64,000 bases of DNA from assembly GCF_022919215.1 (NCBI RefSeq), contig NZ_CP095046.1:4888501-4952500 (forward strand), in the 5' to 3' direction. The notes under the pieces were generated by a model. It saw only the letters and a program-made list of their open reading frames with translations, was not told the DNA's origin and made no database searches. Positions 41,545 to 50,204 of the stretch are shown here, piece after piece; position 1 is the stretch's first letter; each line of letters opens with the position of its first letter. A program made the position numbers and the translations under genes. The stretch comes from Hymenobacter cellulosilyticus (GTDB taxonomy: Bacteria > Bacteroidota > Bacteroidia > Cytophagales > Hymenobacteraceae).

Positions 41545-41685
41545 AAAGTACGACCAAAACAAGTTGAAAGAAGATAAATAAGAATAAGCGGGCGGATAAG
41601 CCGGGTTGAAACCAGGATACCGCTATAAAAATAAGGTTATTTTTTAGAAATAAAATACAAATAAGATATTTCTTCACTTCTAACG

Positions 41686-41730
41686 GCAAAGAGCATCTTG
41701 CTAGCAATTGCTGGGCAAGATGCTCTTTGC
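41686..41730 (-). terminator. Terminator after csgA
   Basis: A perfect 16-bp stem (GCAAAGAGCATCTTGC and complement) with a 13-base loop, 35 bp beyond the csgA stop, followed by an AT-rich tract. Confidence 0.88.
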
Positions 41731-41764
41731 ATCGGGGGTGGTAGCGACTAACGCGCCACCTCGT

Positions 41765-42739
41765 TTAGGGATGGTTTTGCCGAACGACGCTGGTGTTGTT
41801 ATTGCCAACCTGGCTTACATCACTGGTGTTGTTGTTGGCACCTTGCCAGGTATCAGCCTGGTTGCCTACGCCGGTCTGGATCTGGCGAGCGTAGTGGCTG
41901 TCCCCGTCCTGGTCGATGTAAGCACGGTTGCCGACGCTGCCTATGCTGTTGCCCTGCGACTGAATAGCCGTGTTCAGGCTGCCTTCCTGCTCAATGGTAG
42001 CGCGCTGGTTATCGCCCCGCTGCGACTGGGTAGCAACGTTGGAGTTGCCCAGCTGATTAATAAGCGCGGTACTGTTGTAGCTGCCATCGAAATTAGAGCC
42101 CTGGGTCTGAGATGCCTGGTTGAAACTACCGTTCTGAATGGCGGTGGCCCGGTTGTTATTCCCCATCTGATCCTGCTCGCTGCGGTTGGAGTTGCCGGTT
42201 TGCTCAATAATAGCCCGGTTGTCGTTGGTACCGTAGCCGGAAGTTGCATCGTGCTGTACCTGGCGGGCGTAGTTGCCGTCGCCACCCGACTGGGTTACAA
42301 AGGCCTCGTTGTTGCTGCCACCCCGCTGCTCCTGATACGAGTAGCTCGTGCCGCCTAGCTGCGTAGCCGTAGCCCGGTTCTGCGAGCCAATCTGCAACTG
42401 AACGGCTTCGTTGGCATTGTCGGTTGGCACTCCGTCGCCCTGGGTAATAGCGGCCTGGTTGCCGGAGCCGAACTGCGACTGGGTTGCCTTATTATTATTG
42501 CCCCGCTGCGAAGTAGTGGCGGCATTCATCGTATTGCCGTAGCCTGCGGCCTCTCCCTGGGTCTGGGTCAGCTGGTTGCTGTTACCAACCTGCGTGCCCC
42601 CGGCACTGCTGTTGCTACCCGTTTGGGTAACGGTACCCATGTTGCTGTTGCCGGTCTGCGACAAAGACTGCGTGTTGTTTTGGGCGTGTGTTGCACCGGC
42701 AACCAATAAGGTTACGGTCAGAAAAGACAAAGTTTTCAT
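41765..42739 (-). CDS. csgA: Curlin-repeat amyloid subunit, CsgA-like
   Basis: A 324-residue exported protein starting MKTLSFLTVTLLVAGATHAQ, the signal peptide. The rest is about 20 imperfect curlin strands of the Q-x-G-x-x-N-x-A-x-x-x-Q type, for example IEQTGNSNRSEQDQMGNNNR, SQTGNSNMGTVTQTG and SQVGNNNTSVVRQNHP. It is rich in Asn, Gln, Gly and Ser with little Cys or Trp, as in amyloid fibre subunits. E. coli CsgA has five repeats in 151 residues, so this subunit is about twice as long. A 5' extension to 42958 is not supported. It has its own promoter and terminator. Confidence 0.93.
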   Translation of the reverse strand: MKTLSFLTVTLLVAGATHAQNNTQSLSQTGNSNMGTVTQTGSNSSAGGTQVGNSNQLTQTQGEAAGYGNTMNAATTSQRGNNNKATQSQFGSGNQAAITQGDGVPTDNANEAVQLQIGSQNRATATQLGGTSYSYQEQRGGSNNEAFVTQSGGDGNYARQVQHDATSGYGTNDNRAIIEQTGNSNRSEQDQMGNNNRATAIQNGSFNQASQTQGSNFDGSYNSTALINQLGNSNVATQSQRGDNQRATIEQEGSLNTAIQSQGNSIGSVGNRAYIDQDGDSHYARQIQTGVGNQADTWQGANNNTSDVSQVGNNNTSVVRQNHP

Positions 42740-42820
42740 GAGTGGGAATGTAATAAGGTTGAAGAAGGGGGTGTGCCGAAAGCACCTTACTGTATAATGC
42801 TTCCCTCCGGAGGAATAACA

Positions 42821-42850
42821 CAAATATATATGGACATAATTACAAAACAA
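42821..42850 (-). promoter_or_regulatory. Promoter of csgA
   Basis: On the minus strand, a -33 TTG (42848-42850), a 19-base spacer and the -7 box TATATTTG (42821-42828) fit the Bacteroidota consensus. A leader of about 75 bases would follow before the csgA ATG, giving room for post-transcriptional control. Confidence 0.75.
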
Positions 42851-42990
42851 GTCTATGCAATAAATTTTGTTAAAATATTTATTGCTTAAATTATATAATA
42901 TATTCCCTTTTTTACTGCACATGCGTCCTCGACCAGCACCCAGTGAGGGAAGCGGCACGTCAGAAACGTTTAGTTATAGTCTTGGGGCTG

Positions 42991-44397
42991 TTAGGGCTGG
43001 CGTAGGTTGGCGGCCCCGGACCGGCCCAGATAGAAGGTCAAGCCGATTTTGGCGCTCCAGTAAGAGTCGTTGTAGCTGCCAAGCTTGAGATGATCTAGGC
43101 GGTCGGTGAAATAGTAGTGATTGTCGAGGCCCACACTCAGGCCAAGCTGGTCAGAGGGCAGGAACTCCACTCCTACCCCACCCGTGACGTGCCCCAGCAC
43201 GGCCCGTGGGTCGGTTGATTGGTTGCGGGAAGTAATACCGCCGCCGGCCAGCAGGTAGGGCGTAAACCGGTCGCGCGGAAACAGCCGGTAAATCCCGATC
43301 AGCTCGGCGTAATTAAAGGTTTCGCGGTAGAAGTCGCCGGCGGCCAGCTCGAAGCGGCCCAGGTTGAGCCCTGCCGACAATTTGGACCCCGGGGTTTTGG
43401 TATAGCGGATTGATAGTTCGCCGGCGGCCCGCATCTGGGGGTTGCTGAAATCACCGTTGTAGCGCACCGTGGCCGCGCTCAGGCCAATACCAACGGTGCC
43501 GCGCCGGTCACGCTGCACACGGCCCAGCACGTCGATATTCTGATTCTCGCTTTTCTCCTGCTGGTAAGCCAGCATACTCGGGCCGTTGCGGTCGGCTTCA
43601 TTCTGCGGGCTCCAGAGCCGTTCCTGAATGCCCTCGTAGACCAGCGCTTCCACGGCTTTTTCAATGGCTTCCTTCACGGCCATTTCCGTGGGCTCATTAT
43701 AGGTAAACCCGGTTTCGGTTTCGAGCAGGCGCTTGAAGTCGACGAAGCGGAACAGGCTGGCGTCTACCTGCTGGGAGAGAATCGTCTTGGAGGTGTACAC
43801 GGTTTTAAGGATTTCACCGGTACTGGTACTGATGGCGCGCAGGTACACCGTTACGCGGTCTTGGCGGTACTGGCCCGAGGCCCCGGCGCCAAAGTAGCGC
43901 AGCCCCGCCCCGCCCGTAATGACGTTGGCATCATAGGAGATAATGCCGCCTTCCAGGATGATACCGGCAAACAGCAGGGACGGCAGATTGGGCTGGCGCT
44001 GCCCGGTTTGCTCTTGGTACTCGGCCCGGCTGGAGCGGATAATTTTGCGTTCATTGAGCAGGTTGCCCAGGTTTTCGCGCTCAATGGGGTTGAACCAGCG
44101 CGACTCTTCCAAGGCCCGCAGCAGAATGCTCGTGCCGCCCTGGGTAATGGCCGTAGAAAAGCTGGAGCCGTTTTGGGCGGGCTTGTACTGCCCGGTCTGG
44201 TCCCGAAACTTATACACGGCGGCCACAATGCGCTCCTTGGGCACGGGCAGCCGGCGCAACTCCTCACTGGCCCGGATGTCGGCGCCCAGGCGGGCTTTCT
44301 GTCCGGTCAGTGGTTGATGAAAATACGGCGCGCAACCGTTAATTCCTCCCAGCACCAACACCCCCAACAACGCACGACGACAAGCAGCGAACAGCAT
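42991..44397 (-). CDS. csgG: Curli export pore CsgG with C-terminal barrel-like extension
   Basis: A 468-residue outer-membrane lipoprotein (lipobox GINGC) that forms the curlin secretion channel. Residues about 1-280 match CsgG: RIVAAVYKFRDQTGQYKP, GTSILLRALEESRWFNPIER, ENLGNLLNERKIIRSSR, ILEGGIISYDANVITGGAG, VTVYLRAISTSTGEILKTV. E. coli CsgG stops at 277. Here about 170 more residues follow (GTVGIGLSAATVRYNGDF ... FTPYLLAGGGITSR ... WSAKIGLTFYLG), with alternating hydrophobic strands like an eight-strand OmpA or porin-type barrel. It is the third gene of csgE-csgF-csgG, 13 bp after csgF. The extension is a visible fusion; its role is unknown. Confidence 0.92.
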   Translation of the reverse strand: MLFAACRRALLGVLVLGGINGCAPYFHQPLTGQKARLGADIRASEELRRLPVPKERIVAAVYKFRDQTGQYKPAQNGSSFSTAITQGGTSILLRALEESRWFNPIERENLGNLLNERKIIRSSRAEYQEQTGQRQPNLPSLLFAGIILEGGIISYDANVITGGAGLRYFGAGASGQYRQDRVTVYLRAISTSTGEILKTVYTSKTILSQQVDASLFRFVDFKRLLETETGFTYNEPTEMAVKEAIEKAVEALVYEGIQERLWSPQNEADRNGPSMLAYQQEKSENQNIDVLGRVQRDRRGTVGIGLSAATVRYNGDFSNPQMRAAGELSIRYTKTPGSKLSAGLNLGRFELAAGDFYRETFNYAELIGIYRLFPRDRFTPYLLAGGGITSRNQSTDPRAVLGHVTGGVGVEFLPSDQLGLSVGLDNHYYFTDRLDHLKLGSYNDSYWSAKIGLTFYLGRSGAANLRQP

Positions 44398-44410
44398 ACT
44401 ATTTGGCAGC

Positions 44411-44850
44411 TTAGAAGTACGGAATGGTAACGGTGGTCTGATTACCGGTATTGGAGTCGGTTATCTGAACCGAGAAGCCGCCGCTGGTCGGCACCACGTT
44501 AATGCGGTAGGCGCCCACGGAGTAGCTTCCCTCCTGCAGGCCCTGCCCGGCCGCGCCCAGCTGGTTGCCAATCAGGCGCTGGGCCAGCTGCCCCAGAATT
44601 TGCTGGTTCAGGTTTTGCTCGAACTGCTTGAGCGGGTCCTGCTGAAAAGGGTTGAGCGAAGTGGACGCAGCCGGGTCGGCAATGGTGTTCTGAGCCTGGG
44701 CGGCACTCAGCAGCCAGGAATAATTGAAGGTGTTGCCGCCCCGAATGCCGGGTTTTTGGGCTCATACACAAAGTCCTGCGCGGCGGCCGGACCGGAACCG
44801 GCCAGCAAGAGGAACAGCAGGAACAGACCGGAAAGTAGGAGTTGCTTCAT
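44411..44850 (-). CDS. csgF: Curli assembly factor CsgF (frameshifted)
   Basis: Adding one C in CCC near 44750 gives 146 residues. A signal peptide (MKQLLLSGLFLLFLLLAG) is followed by the CsgF pattern: FVYEPKNPGIRGGNTFNYSW, LLSAAQAQN, then the helix QFEQNLNQQILGQLAQRLIG and a final strand domain ending TVTIPYF. CsgF sits in the mouth of the CsgG pore and links it to the CsgB nucleator. Its gene lies 23 bp after csgE and 13 bp before csgG, so the three probably form one transcript. Confidence 0.88.
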
Positions 44851-44873
44851 ACCAGCTAGCAAACAGGTGTGTA

Positions 44874-45509
44874 TCAGAAAACTTCGGCGGGCTGCCGGTT
44901 GCCGTTCTGTTCCAGCAGGCGGCTGTCGTTGCGGGCCTGCAGCAGAAACTGGGTGGTGACTTCAAAGGCGTAGCTGGCCGTTTCCTCAATCACCTCGGGC
45001 TTGGGCTGCAGCGGCAGCTCCAGCAGCTCACTGTCATTCACTGTCACCGAAATCAGCGTGCTGGTGCCGCGGGCCGGCTTTTCCTGAATCAGGATGGTAA
45101 AGTCGCCGGCGTCAGCCGGGGCCTCCCAGATGCTGTAGAAGGCATCGTAGAAGTCGTGGCCCACTTTGGTAATGGTCTGGTCCATGACCAAGCCCTCAAT
45201 TTCGGTGGGCCGGAAGCGCCGCCGCTGCGTGGCTACCTGGCTGCTGTCCTTCTTGGTGGCTTTGAGCAGCAGTTGCAGGGCTTCCTCCAGCTTTTTGGCT
45301 GGCAGGGGCGCAGCTTCGGCTTCCTTAGCCACTTTGGGTGCTGCCGGTGGCGAGGCCTGCTGGGCCTGAGCCGCCGAAGTAGCAACTACCATCAGCAGCC
45401 AGCAGCCCAGTCCCATCATCCAGGGGCGCCACCACAAGGCCAGCAGGGCCTGGGGCGGGGCCACCACAGGGGCAGTGACTTTCTTTGGGGTAGGTACACG
45501 GGTAGCCAT
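44874..45509 (-). CDS. csgE: Curli secretion specificity factor CsgE-like
   Basis: A 211-residue protein with an N-terminal hydrophobic anchor (WMMGLGCWLLMVVATSAAQAQ) and a Pro/Ala-rich linker. The C-terminal CsgE domain then carries TEIEGLVMDQTITKVGHDFY, FYSIWEAPADAGDFTILIQE, and LISVTVNDSELLELPLQP. In E. coli, CsgE caps the periplasmic face of CsgG and confers substrate selectivity. The Pro-rich region of about 60 residues is unusual and could span the cell wall. It is the first gene of the csgEFG cluster. Confidence 0.9.
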   Translation of the reverse strand: MATRVPTPKKVTAPVVAPPQALLALWWRPWMMGLGCWLLMVVATSAAQAQQASPPAAPKVAKEAEAAPLPAKKLEEALQLLLKATKKDSSQVATQRRRFRPTEIEGLVMDQTITKVGHDFYDAFYSIWEAPADAGDFTILIQEKPARGTSTLISVTVNDSELLELPLQPKPEVIEETASYAFEVTTQFLLQARNDSRLLEQNGNRQPAEVF

Positions 45510-45776
45510 AGCTCAATAGCTTTCGTTGAAAAAGAGAAAGAAAGAATAAGTAAGAGCTGCCGTTAAAGATTCGGCCGACTGCTTTGACGAATAAACTTAA
45601 TTATTTAAAAGAATAATACAAGCTATAACACTCGTTTTTATTCAAATATTTAATGACACAGTTATAAAAAGCAGCAATTTTACAACAAAACCGCCCGCTA
45701 ACCCTCCAATTGTCAATCAATTAGAAAAGCAGCGGGCAGTTTACTTGTAACTAGACTAAGGTGTAGTTGCTCGGCT

Positions 45777-46955
45777 TTATTCCAGCACGTGAGGCACAAA
45801 CTCCGATAAGTTGGTGATGACGCCCGTTTCACGCCGGAAACTAACGGCGCAGGCCTCGCCGGCCCAGAACACCCCGGCCTGATACTGCCGCCCCTGAGCA
45901 TCGCGTGGCAACTGGGCCCAGCGCTGCCGCACTTGAGGCTGCTGACCAAACTCGCCGGGCTGCTCCCGGCGCAGGCTGCCGCCGTCTATCTCGGCCACGT
46001 TTTGCCCCTCCCGCCCCAGCAAGGGCTTGCGCACGTAGTGCCCACTCAGGTCTTCAAAAGCGGCTTCCAGCAGCAGCGGGTGGTGCGGATACGCCTGCCA
46101 GAGCCAGGCCAGCAGCCCTTTGCTCTGAAATAGCAGGGAGTAGGCCGGATTAGCAATAATAACGTCCCGGCTCAGCAGCAGCTGGGTTAAGTCGGCGGTA
46201 AGCTCGGGCTCTTCCTCGGCCAGAATCTCCCAGGGCACGAGCTTAAACACAAAGCCAAACCGGACCCACTCCCCCGGCTCTACCTCGGCCCATACGCCCC
46301 GCTCCGCCCCAGTTACCGACACCTGCATGGCATCCACGGGGCACACGTGCACCTGGGGGAAGCCCGCGGCCCGGGCGGCTTCGGCCACCACAGCGCAGTT
46401 GGCCTCGTCCTCGGCACTATCCGGCAGATACACCAGCAGCAAAGCCGCGTCGAGGTCGGAGTTCAGGCTGTGCCACTCGCGAAGCTGGGCCTCCAGTCCT
46501 TCGAAAAGCCCGTTGGCCTGCCGGTCGTCCTCGTCCTGCCCGGCCGCTACCAGGCTGGCCCACTGCACCACGGCTGTTTCGGGAATACTCGTTGCTGTAT
46601 CGGCGTTGAACTCAATAAGCTTGGGACCCTCGGGGGTGCTGGCCAGGTCGAACCGGCCGTAAAGGTGCCAGTGCCGGTCGTCGTTCCAGGAGTGGCGCAC
46701 GGCGGCCCAAAGGTTGGGCGGAATAGCCAGCAGCCGCAGCAGGTCGTCGGGCACCGGGTCGGGAATGGCCCGCACCATCATATCATAGAGCGTGTCGGCG
46801 GCGGCCAGCAGGGCATCGGCTTCGGCCTCGGGCAGCAGCACGGCTTCCTGGGCCACGTAGTTTTCACATGCTTCTTCCACGGCCCACTCCCAGCCCAGGG
46901 CGCGCACGGCGGGCCCCACATTGCCAGGCAGCGGCACCAGCTGAATCGTCTTCAT
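45777..46955 (-). CDS. Glutathionylspermidine synthase family protein (YgiC-like)
   Basis: A 392-residue ATP-grasp-type ligase of the preATP-grasp GSP-synthase family, in which E. coli YgiC and YjfC belong. It shows WNDDRHWHLYGRFDLASTPE, GPKLIEFNADTATSIPET with the carboxylates that bind substrate, and the late YVRKPLLGREGQNV segment. It forms an amide bond between a peptide carboxylate and an amine in characterised relatives; here the substrate is unknown. It follows the putative lipoprotein gene at 46974 by 18 bp on the same strand, a pairing like ygiB-ygiC in E. coli. Confidence 0.9.
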   Translation of the reverse strand: MKTIQLVPLPGNVGPAVRALGWEWAVEEACENYVAQEAVLLPEAEADALLAAADTLYDMMVRAIPDPVPDDLLRLLAIPPNLWAAVRHSWNDDRHWHLYGRFDLASTPEGPKLIEFNADTATSIPETAVVQWASLVAAGQDEDDRQANGLFEGLEAQLREWHSLNSDLDAALLLVYLPDSAEDEANCAVVAEAARAAGFPQVHVCPVDAMQVSVTGAERGVWAEVEPGEWVRFGFVFKLVPWEILAEEEPELTADLTQLLLSRDVIIANPAYSLLFQSKGLLAWLWQAYPHHPLLLEAAFEDLSGHYVRKPLLGREGQNVAEIDGGSLRREQPGEFGQQPQVRQRWAQLPRDAQGRQYQAGVFWAGEACAVSFRRETGVITNLSEFVPHVLE

Positions 46956-46973
46956 GGCAGTTGCTTGCGTAGG

Positions 46974-47648
46974 TTAACCACCAAAACTACCCCGCACGCC
47001 CCCGCGGCTGCCAAAGCCGCTGCTGCGACTGTAGCGCGGCCCGCTGCTGCTGCGCACCGCCGAGCGGTACACGGAGGTGCTGGGCCGAATGCCCGAGCTC
47101 CGGCCGGCCGTGTTGCTGCTGAAGCCGCGGCCAAAGAAGCCCCGGCCCTGATTGCGCTCCTGATCCACACGCTGCCGCCAGCTGCCATTGCCCTGCATAA
47201 TACCCGGGTTGGCGTAATAGCCAGGATTGGGCGTCAAGAAGCGGCCCGCCATGTAGCCGATGCCGCTCCACATCAGTACGTCCATCATGCCCGTGCCACC
47301 CACGCGGTTTTCGGGGTACTGGCGGCTGTAATCCTGCATCTGCCGCTGCAGGGCGGCTCCCTGCAGGGTATCAACTTTACCGTCGTAGTGGCGCATAATA
47401 GCCGCTACTTCTTCCTTGCCGGCGGGCCGCTCAGCGGTAATTTTCCACTGGCCCGGCGAGGTTTCGGTCATTTCGGTGATGACGCCTTCCGAGTAGCTAC
47501 CCTGGTTGCCGCTGCCCCACTCCTGCTGTTCGGTGCGGTTGGAGTCGGAGGAGCAGGCGGGCAGCACGCCCAGTCCCAGGCTGGTAGCGGCAGCGGCCAG
47601 CAGCACGTTGCGGCGCCAGTCGCCGAGGCGGTAATAATTCTTTTTCAT
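46974..47648 (-). CDS. YgiB/UPF0323-like lipoprotein
   Basis: A 224-residue exported protein. The start MKKNYYRLGDWRRNVLLAAAA gives a signal peptide and lipobox near GVLPAC. The N-terminal half is ordinary and contains WKITAERPAGKEEVAAIMRH. The C-terminal half is low-complexity (PNPGYYANPG, then SSGPRYSRSSGFGSRGGV) and ends in Gly/Arg/Ser-rich sequence, as in UPF0323 or DUF1190 lipoproteins. It is transcribed ahead of the YgiC-like ligase, 18 bp apart. A joint function in envelope homeostasis is inferred from this conserved pairing. Confidence 0.75.
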   Translation of the reverse strand: MKKNYYRLGDWRRNVLLAAAATSLGLGVLPACSSDSNRTEQQEWGSGNQGSYSEGVITEMTETSPGQWKITAERPAGKEEVAAIMRHYDGKVDTLQGAALQRQMQDYSRQYPENRVGGTGMMDVLMWSGIGYMAGRFLTPNPGYYANPGIMQGNGSWRQRVDQERNQGRGFFGRGFSSNTAGRSSGIRPSTSVYRSAVRSSSGPRYSRSSGFGSRGGVRGSFGG

Positions 47649-47780
47649 AGCAGTGGGAGTTTGGGAGCGTTACGGCATTCGGCAAGGAATGGCCGCTACA
47701 GCCAGCAATATAAAAGTCCTGGGCCAGACTACGCAGGTTGCACCGCCGGTGGCCGGATGCCGTGGTTTTCAGTGAAGCAC

Positions 47781-48445
47781 TTATTTAGCCAGCGCCGCCA
47801 GCAATGCTTGCCGGGCGTAAGCATCGGCCTGCCGGGTGGTTTCGGGCAGGCGGGCAGTGATGCTCAGGTCCAGCACCAACTGGGCAGCCGAGGCCAGGCC
47901 TACACGGTGCCCGGTGGAAACAAAGACCGGGTTGATTCCGGTCTGGGTCCGCAGCACCACGCCCAGCTGTTCTCCGGTTTGCTCGTCGGTGAGTGAGGAA
48001 AAGGCGCCCCGTTCGGCAGCCGGGCTTTCGTAGTGACCCGTCAGACGGGTTTTACCGCACCCAATCGTGGGTAAGTCCAGCTCCACGCCCAGGTGGCAGG
48101 CCAGGCCAAAGCGCCGGGGGTGGGCCCGGCCGTGCCCGTCACAAATAAGCACGTCGGGCGTCTGCTGCAGCTTGCGGTAAGCAGCCAAAAGCGGGGCATC
48201 TCCCGAAAGGAAAACAGGCCGGGCACGTAGGGAAACGCAACCGGCATGACGTGCGTGGCCACTTCCAGCACGGCCTTAGTATCGGCATCGAGCAGCACAA
48301 TGGCCCCGGCAATCAAGTCGCTGTGCTTGTCGTACTCCACGTCGGCCCCTGCAATAAGGCGCACCGGGGCCGGGAAAGCATCCGTGGCAATAACGCGTTG
48401 GCGCAGCATCTCTTGCAGGGCTACGGCTTCAGACTCAGTCAGCAT
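47781..48445 (-). CDS. nfi: Endonuclease V (frameshifted)
   Basis: With one C restored near 48198 this is a 221-residue deoxyinosine-specific endonuclease that nicks DNA near deaminated adenine. The catalytic acidic residues are in GADVEY and LICDGHGRAHPRR, with the conserved lysine in GCGKTRLTG; also FSFREMPPLLAAY and PVFVSTGHRVGL. The ATG at 48445 gives the standard N-terminus. The frame breaks in CCCC, so the two parts join as one gene. It is unlinked to other repair genes. Confidence 0.9.
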
Positions 48446-48507
48446 GAGAAAGTAGATTAAGTTAGGGCTCACCGCGGATGCTGCCAGTAGCACTAGCCTG
48501 TTGTCGA

Positions 48508-49155
48508 CTATAGATAGGTCCGCATTTCTTCCAGATTGTACTGAATCCGCTTATCCTGCCCCAGCAGCTTCTCGAATTGACCAACAAGGGTTAGAGCGTA
48601 GGTTTTATCATACTTGGCCAGCACGGGCAGCAGCTGGCTGGCCTGATAGTAGCGTTGGTGTACCACGGCCAACTGCAGGGCCTGCTTGACGGCCGGGGCC
48701 AGCTCCGGAATGCTGCTGTTGAGCAACACGTGCTTCAGCTTGCTTTCGAAGTAGCACTCCCCGTACAGGGCCAGAACCTCGGCCAAGATGGCTACGATTT
48801 CTGCCTTATCATAGGCCGAGTACCGCCACGCCAGTGAAAGCGCCTCCGCAATGACATCGTACACGTTGTCTTCGCCCCACAACCGATGCGGCTCTAGCGC
48901 AGTCGTTTTGTCGATACGGGTTTCCAGCAGCTGCCGCAGGTAGTCAACCCCGTGCTTCACGCCCCAGGCCGCCAGGATAAGGCCACACTGGTAAGCCAGA
49001 TACCGGTCAGTGCTGGTCAGCAGGCCCACCAAGGCGGGAATTCGCCCGGTTGGAACGGGTTCCAGTAGCTGCACCTCCTCCAAACCAACAATTTCGCCAG
49101 CTTCATCGGCGTACAACAGGGTGTAAACTTCTGGCGGGTAGTGGGCAGGATTCAT
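48508..49155 (-). CDS. Helical repeat protein of unknown function
   Basis: A 215-residue soluble protein I do not recognise. It is almost entirely helical and leucine/alanine-rich with a HEAT-like or ARM-like pattern (VGLLTSTDRYLAYQCGLILAAW; DYLRQLLETR; LAEVLALYGECYF). There is no signal peptide or membrane segment. It lies about 90 bp downstream of murI on the same strand and 62 bp before nfi. Such helical-repeat proteins often act as adaptors or immunity proteins, but nothing here favours a particular role. Confidence 0.7.
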   Translation of the reverse strand: MNPAHYPPEVYTLLYADEAGEIVGLEEVQLLEPVPTGRIPALVGLLTSTDRYLAYQCGLILAAWGVKHGVDYLRQLLETRIDKTTALEPHRLWGEDNVYDVIAEALSLAWRYSAYDKAEIVAILAEVLALYGECYFESKLKHVLLNSSIPELAPAVKQALQLAVVHQRYYQASQLLPVLAKYDKTYALTLVGQFEKLLGQDKRIQYNLEEMRTYL

Positions 49156-49247
49156 ATCCGGATCAGGAGTTGATGCTTTGGTTGACCATCGCCCTGGACC
49201 AGCAGTTTACTATAATATTCGGTTTAGAGAGTTGCTTTCCCGCTGCT

Positions 49248-50084
49248 TCACTCCCACAAGGGGTAATGCTCCAGGTGCACTTCCTGCCCGAAGAAAATCC
49301 GGGTACTTTCCTCAAACGAGCGGGTGAAGTCGGATACGTAGAACTGGTGCCGGGGCGGAGTTTTCTGGGCTTTGGCTGCCAGGCCGTTGGCTTCCAGATA
49401 CTGCTTCACGTGGCTGGCTACCACATCGGAGGCATCGAGCACGGCCACGTCTCCTTTATAATAGGCTTTGATCTGGTCCTGAATCAGCGGATAATGGGTA
49501 CAGGCCAGCACCAAGGCCTCAATGTCGTCGAGCACGGGCTGGGCCAGGTAGGAGCTGATAATATTCTCGCTGATGGTGTTGTTGAAAAAGCCTTCCTCCA
49601 CCATGGGGGCCAGCAGCGGCGTGGCCAAGGACCGCAGCTCCACGCCTGCGTCGAGGTCGTCAATCTTTTTCTTGTACACGTTGGAATTGACGGTCTGCTT
49701 GGTGCCAATCAGGCCCACGGTCCGGTCGGCGTAGGTGGCGCCCACGTGGGCCACGATGGGGTCAATGACGTTGAGCACCCGGGCCTTGGAGCCCACGTAC
49801 TCGCGCACCAGCTCGTAGGCCGCCGCCGAAGCCGAATTACAGGCAATCAGAATGACTTTACAGTGCTGCTTGAGCAGCAAGTCACAGATTTTGATGCTGT
49901 AGGCCTGAATAGCGGCCGTCGACTTGTCGCCGTAGGGCAGGTGGGCCGTGTCGCCGAAATACACGAGCTGCTCGTGGGGCAGGACGCGGTTGACGGCCCG
50001 GGCCACGGTGAGGCCGCCAATGCCGCTGTCGAACACGCCGATGGGGCGGGTGCTGAGGTCGGAAGAAGTGGAAGAAGGTGCCAT
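49248..50084 (-). CDS. murI: Glutamate racemase
   Basis: A 278-residue enzyme that converts L-glutamate to D-glutamate for peptidoglycan. The substrate loop PIGVFDSGIGGLTVARA is present, and the two catalytic cysteines are C82 (LIACNSASAAA) and C195 (VLACTHYPL). The ATG at 50084 gives the usual N-terminus; a longer 5' reading adds an unrelated leader. It diverges from the 77-residue gene at 50205 across 120 bp. Confidence 0.96.
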   Translation of the reverse strand: MAPSSTSSDLSTRPIGVFDSGIGGLTVARAVNRVLPHEQLVYFGDTAHLPYGDKSTAAIQAYSIKICDLLLKQHCKVILIACNSASAAAYELVREYVGSKARVLNVIDPIVAHVGATYADRTVGLIGTKQTVNSNVYKKKIDDLDAGVELRSLATPLLAPMVEEGFFNNTISENIISSYLAQPVLDDIEALVLACTHYPLIQDQIKAYYKGDVAVLDASDVVASHVKQYLEANGLAAKAQKTPPRHQFYVSDFTRSFEESTRIFFGQEVHLEHYPLWE

Positions 50085-50204
50085 ACGGGGCGAAGGTAAG
50101 GCCTTTTTGACCAGGGGCTGGTAACGCGAAATAAATGCCGGCCAGTACAAATTATGTTGTCAAAATTATATCTTAGGGCACTCCGCACGCCCACCGTCCC
50201 ACCC

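Noticed and set aside
42740..42958. Longer N-terminus for the CsgA-like protein
   Set aside because: It would run through the AT-rich promoter and place the signal peptide in the middle of the protein. MKTLSFL at 42739 is a clean start.
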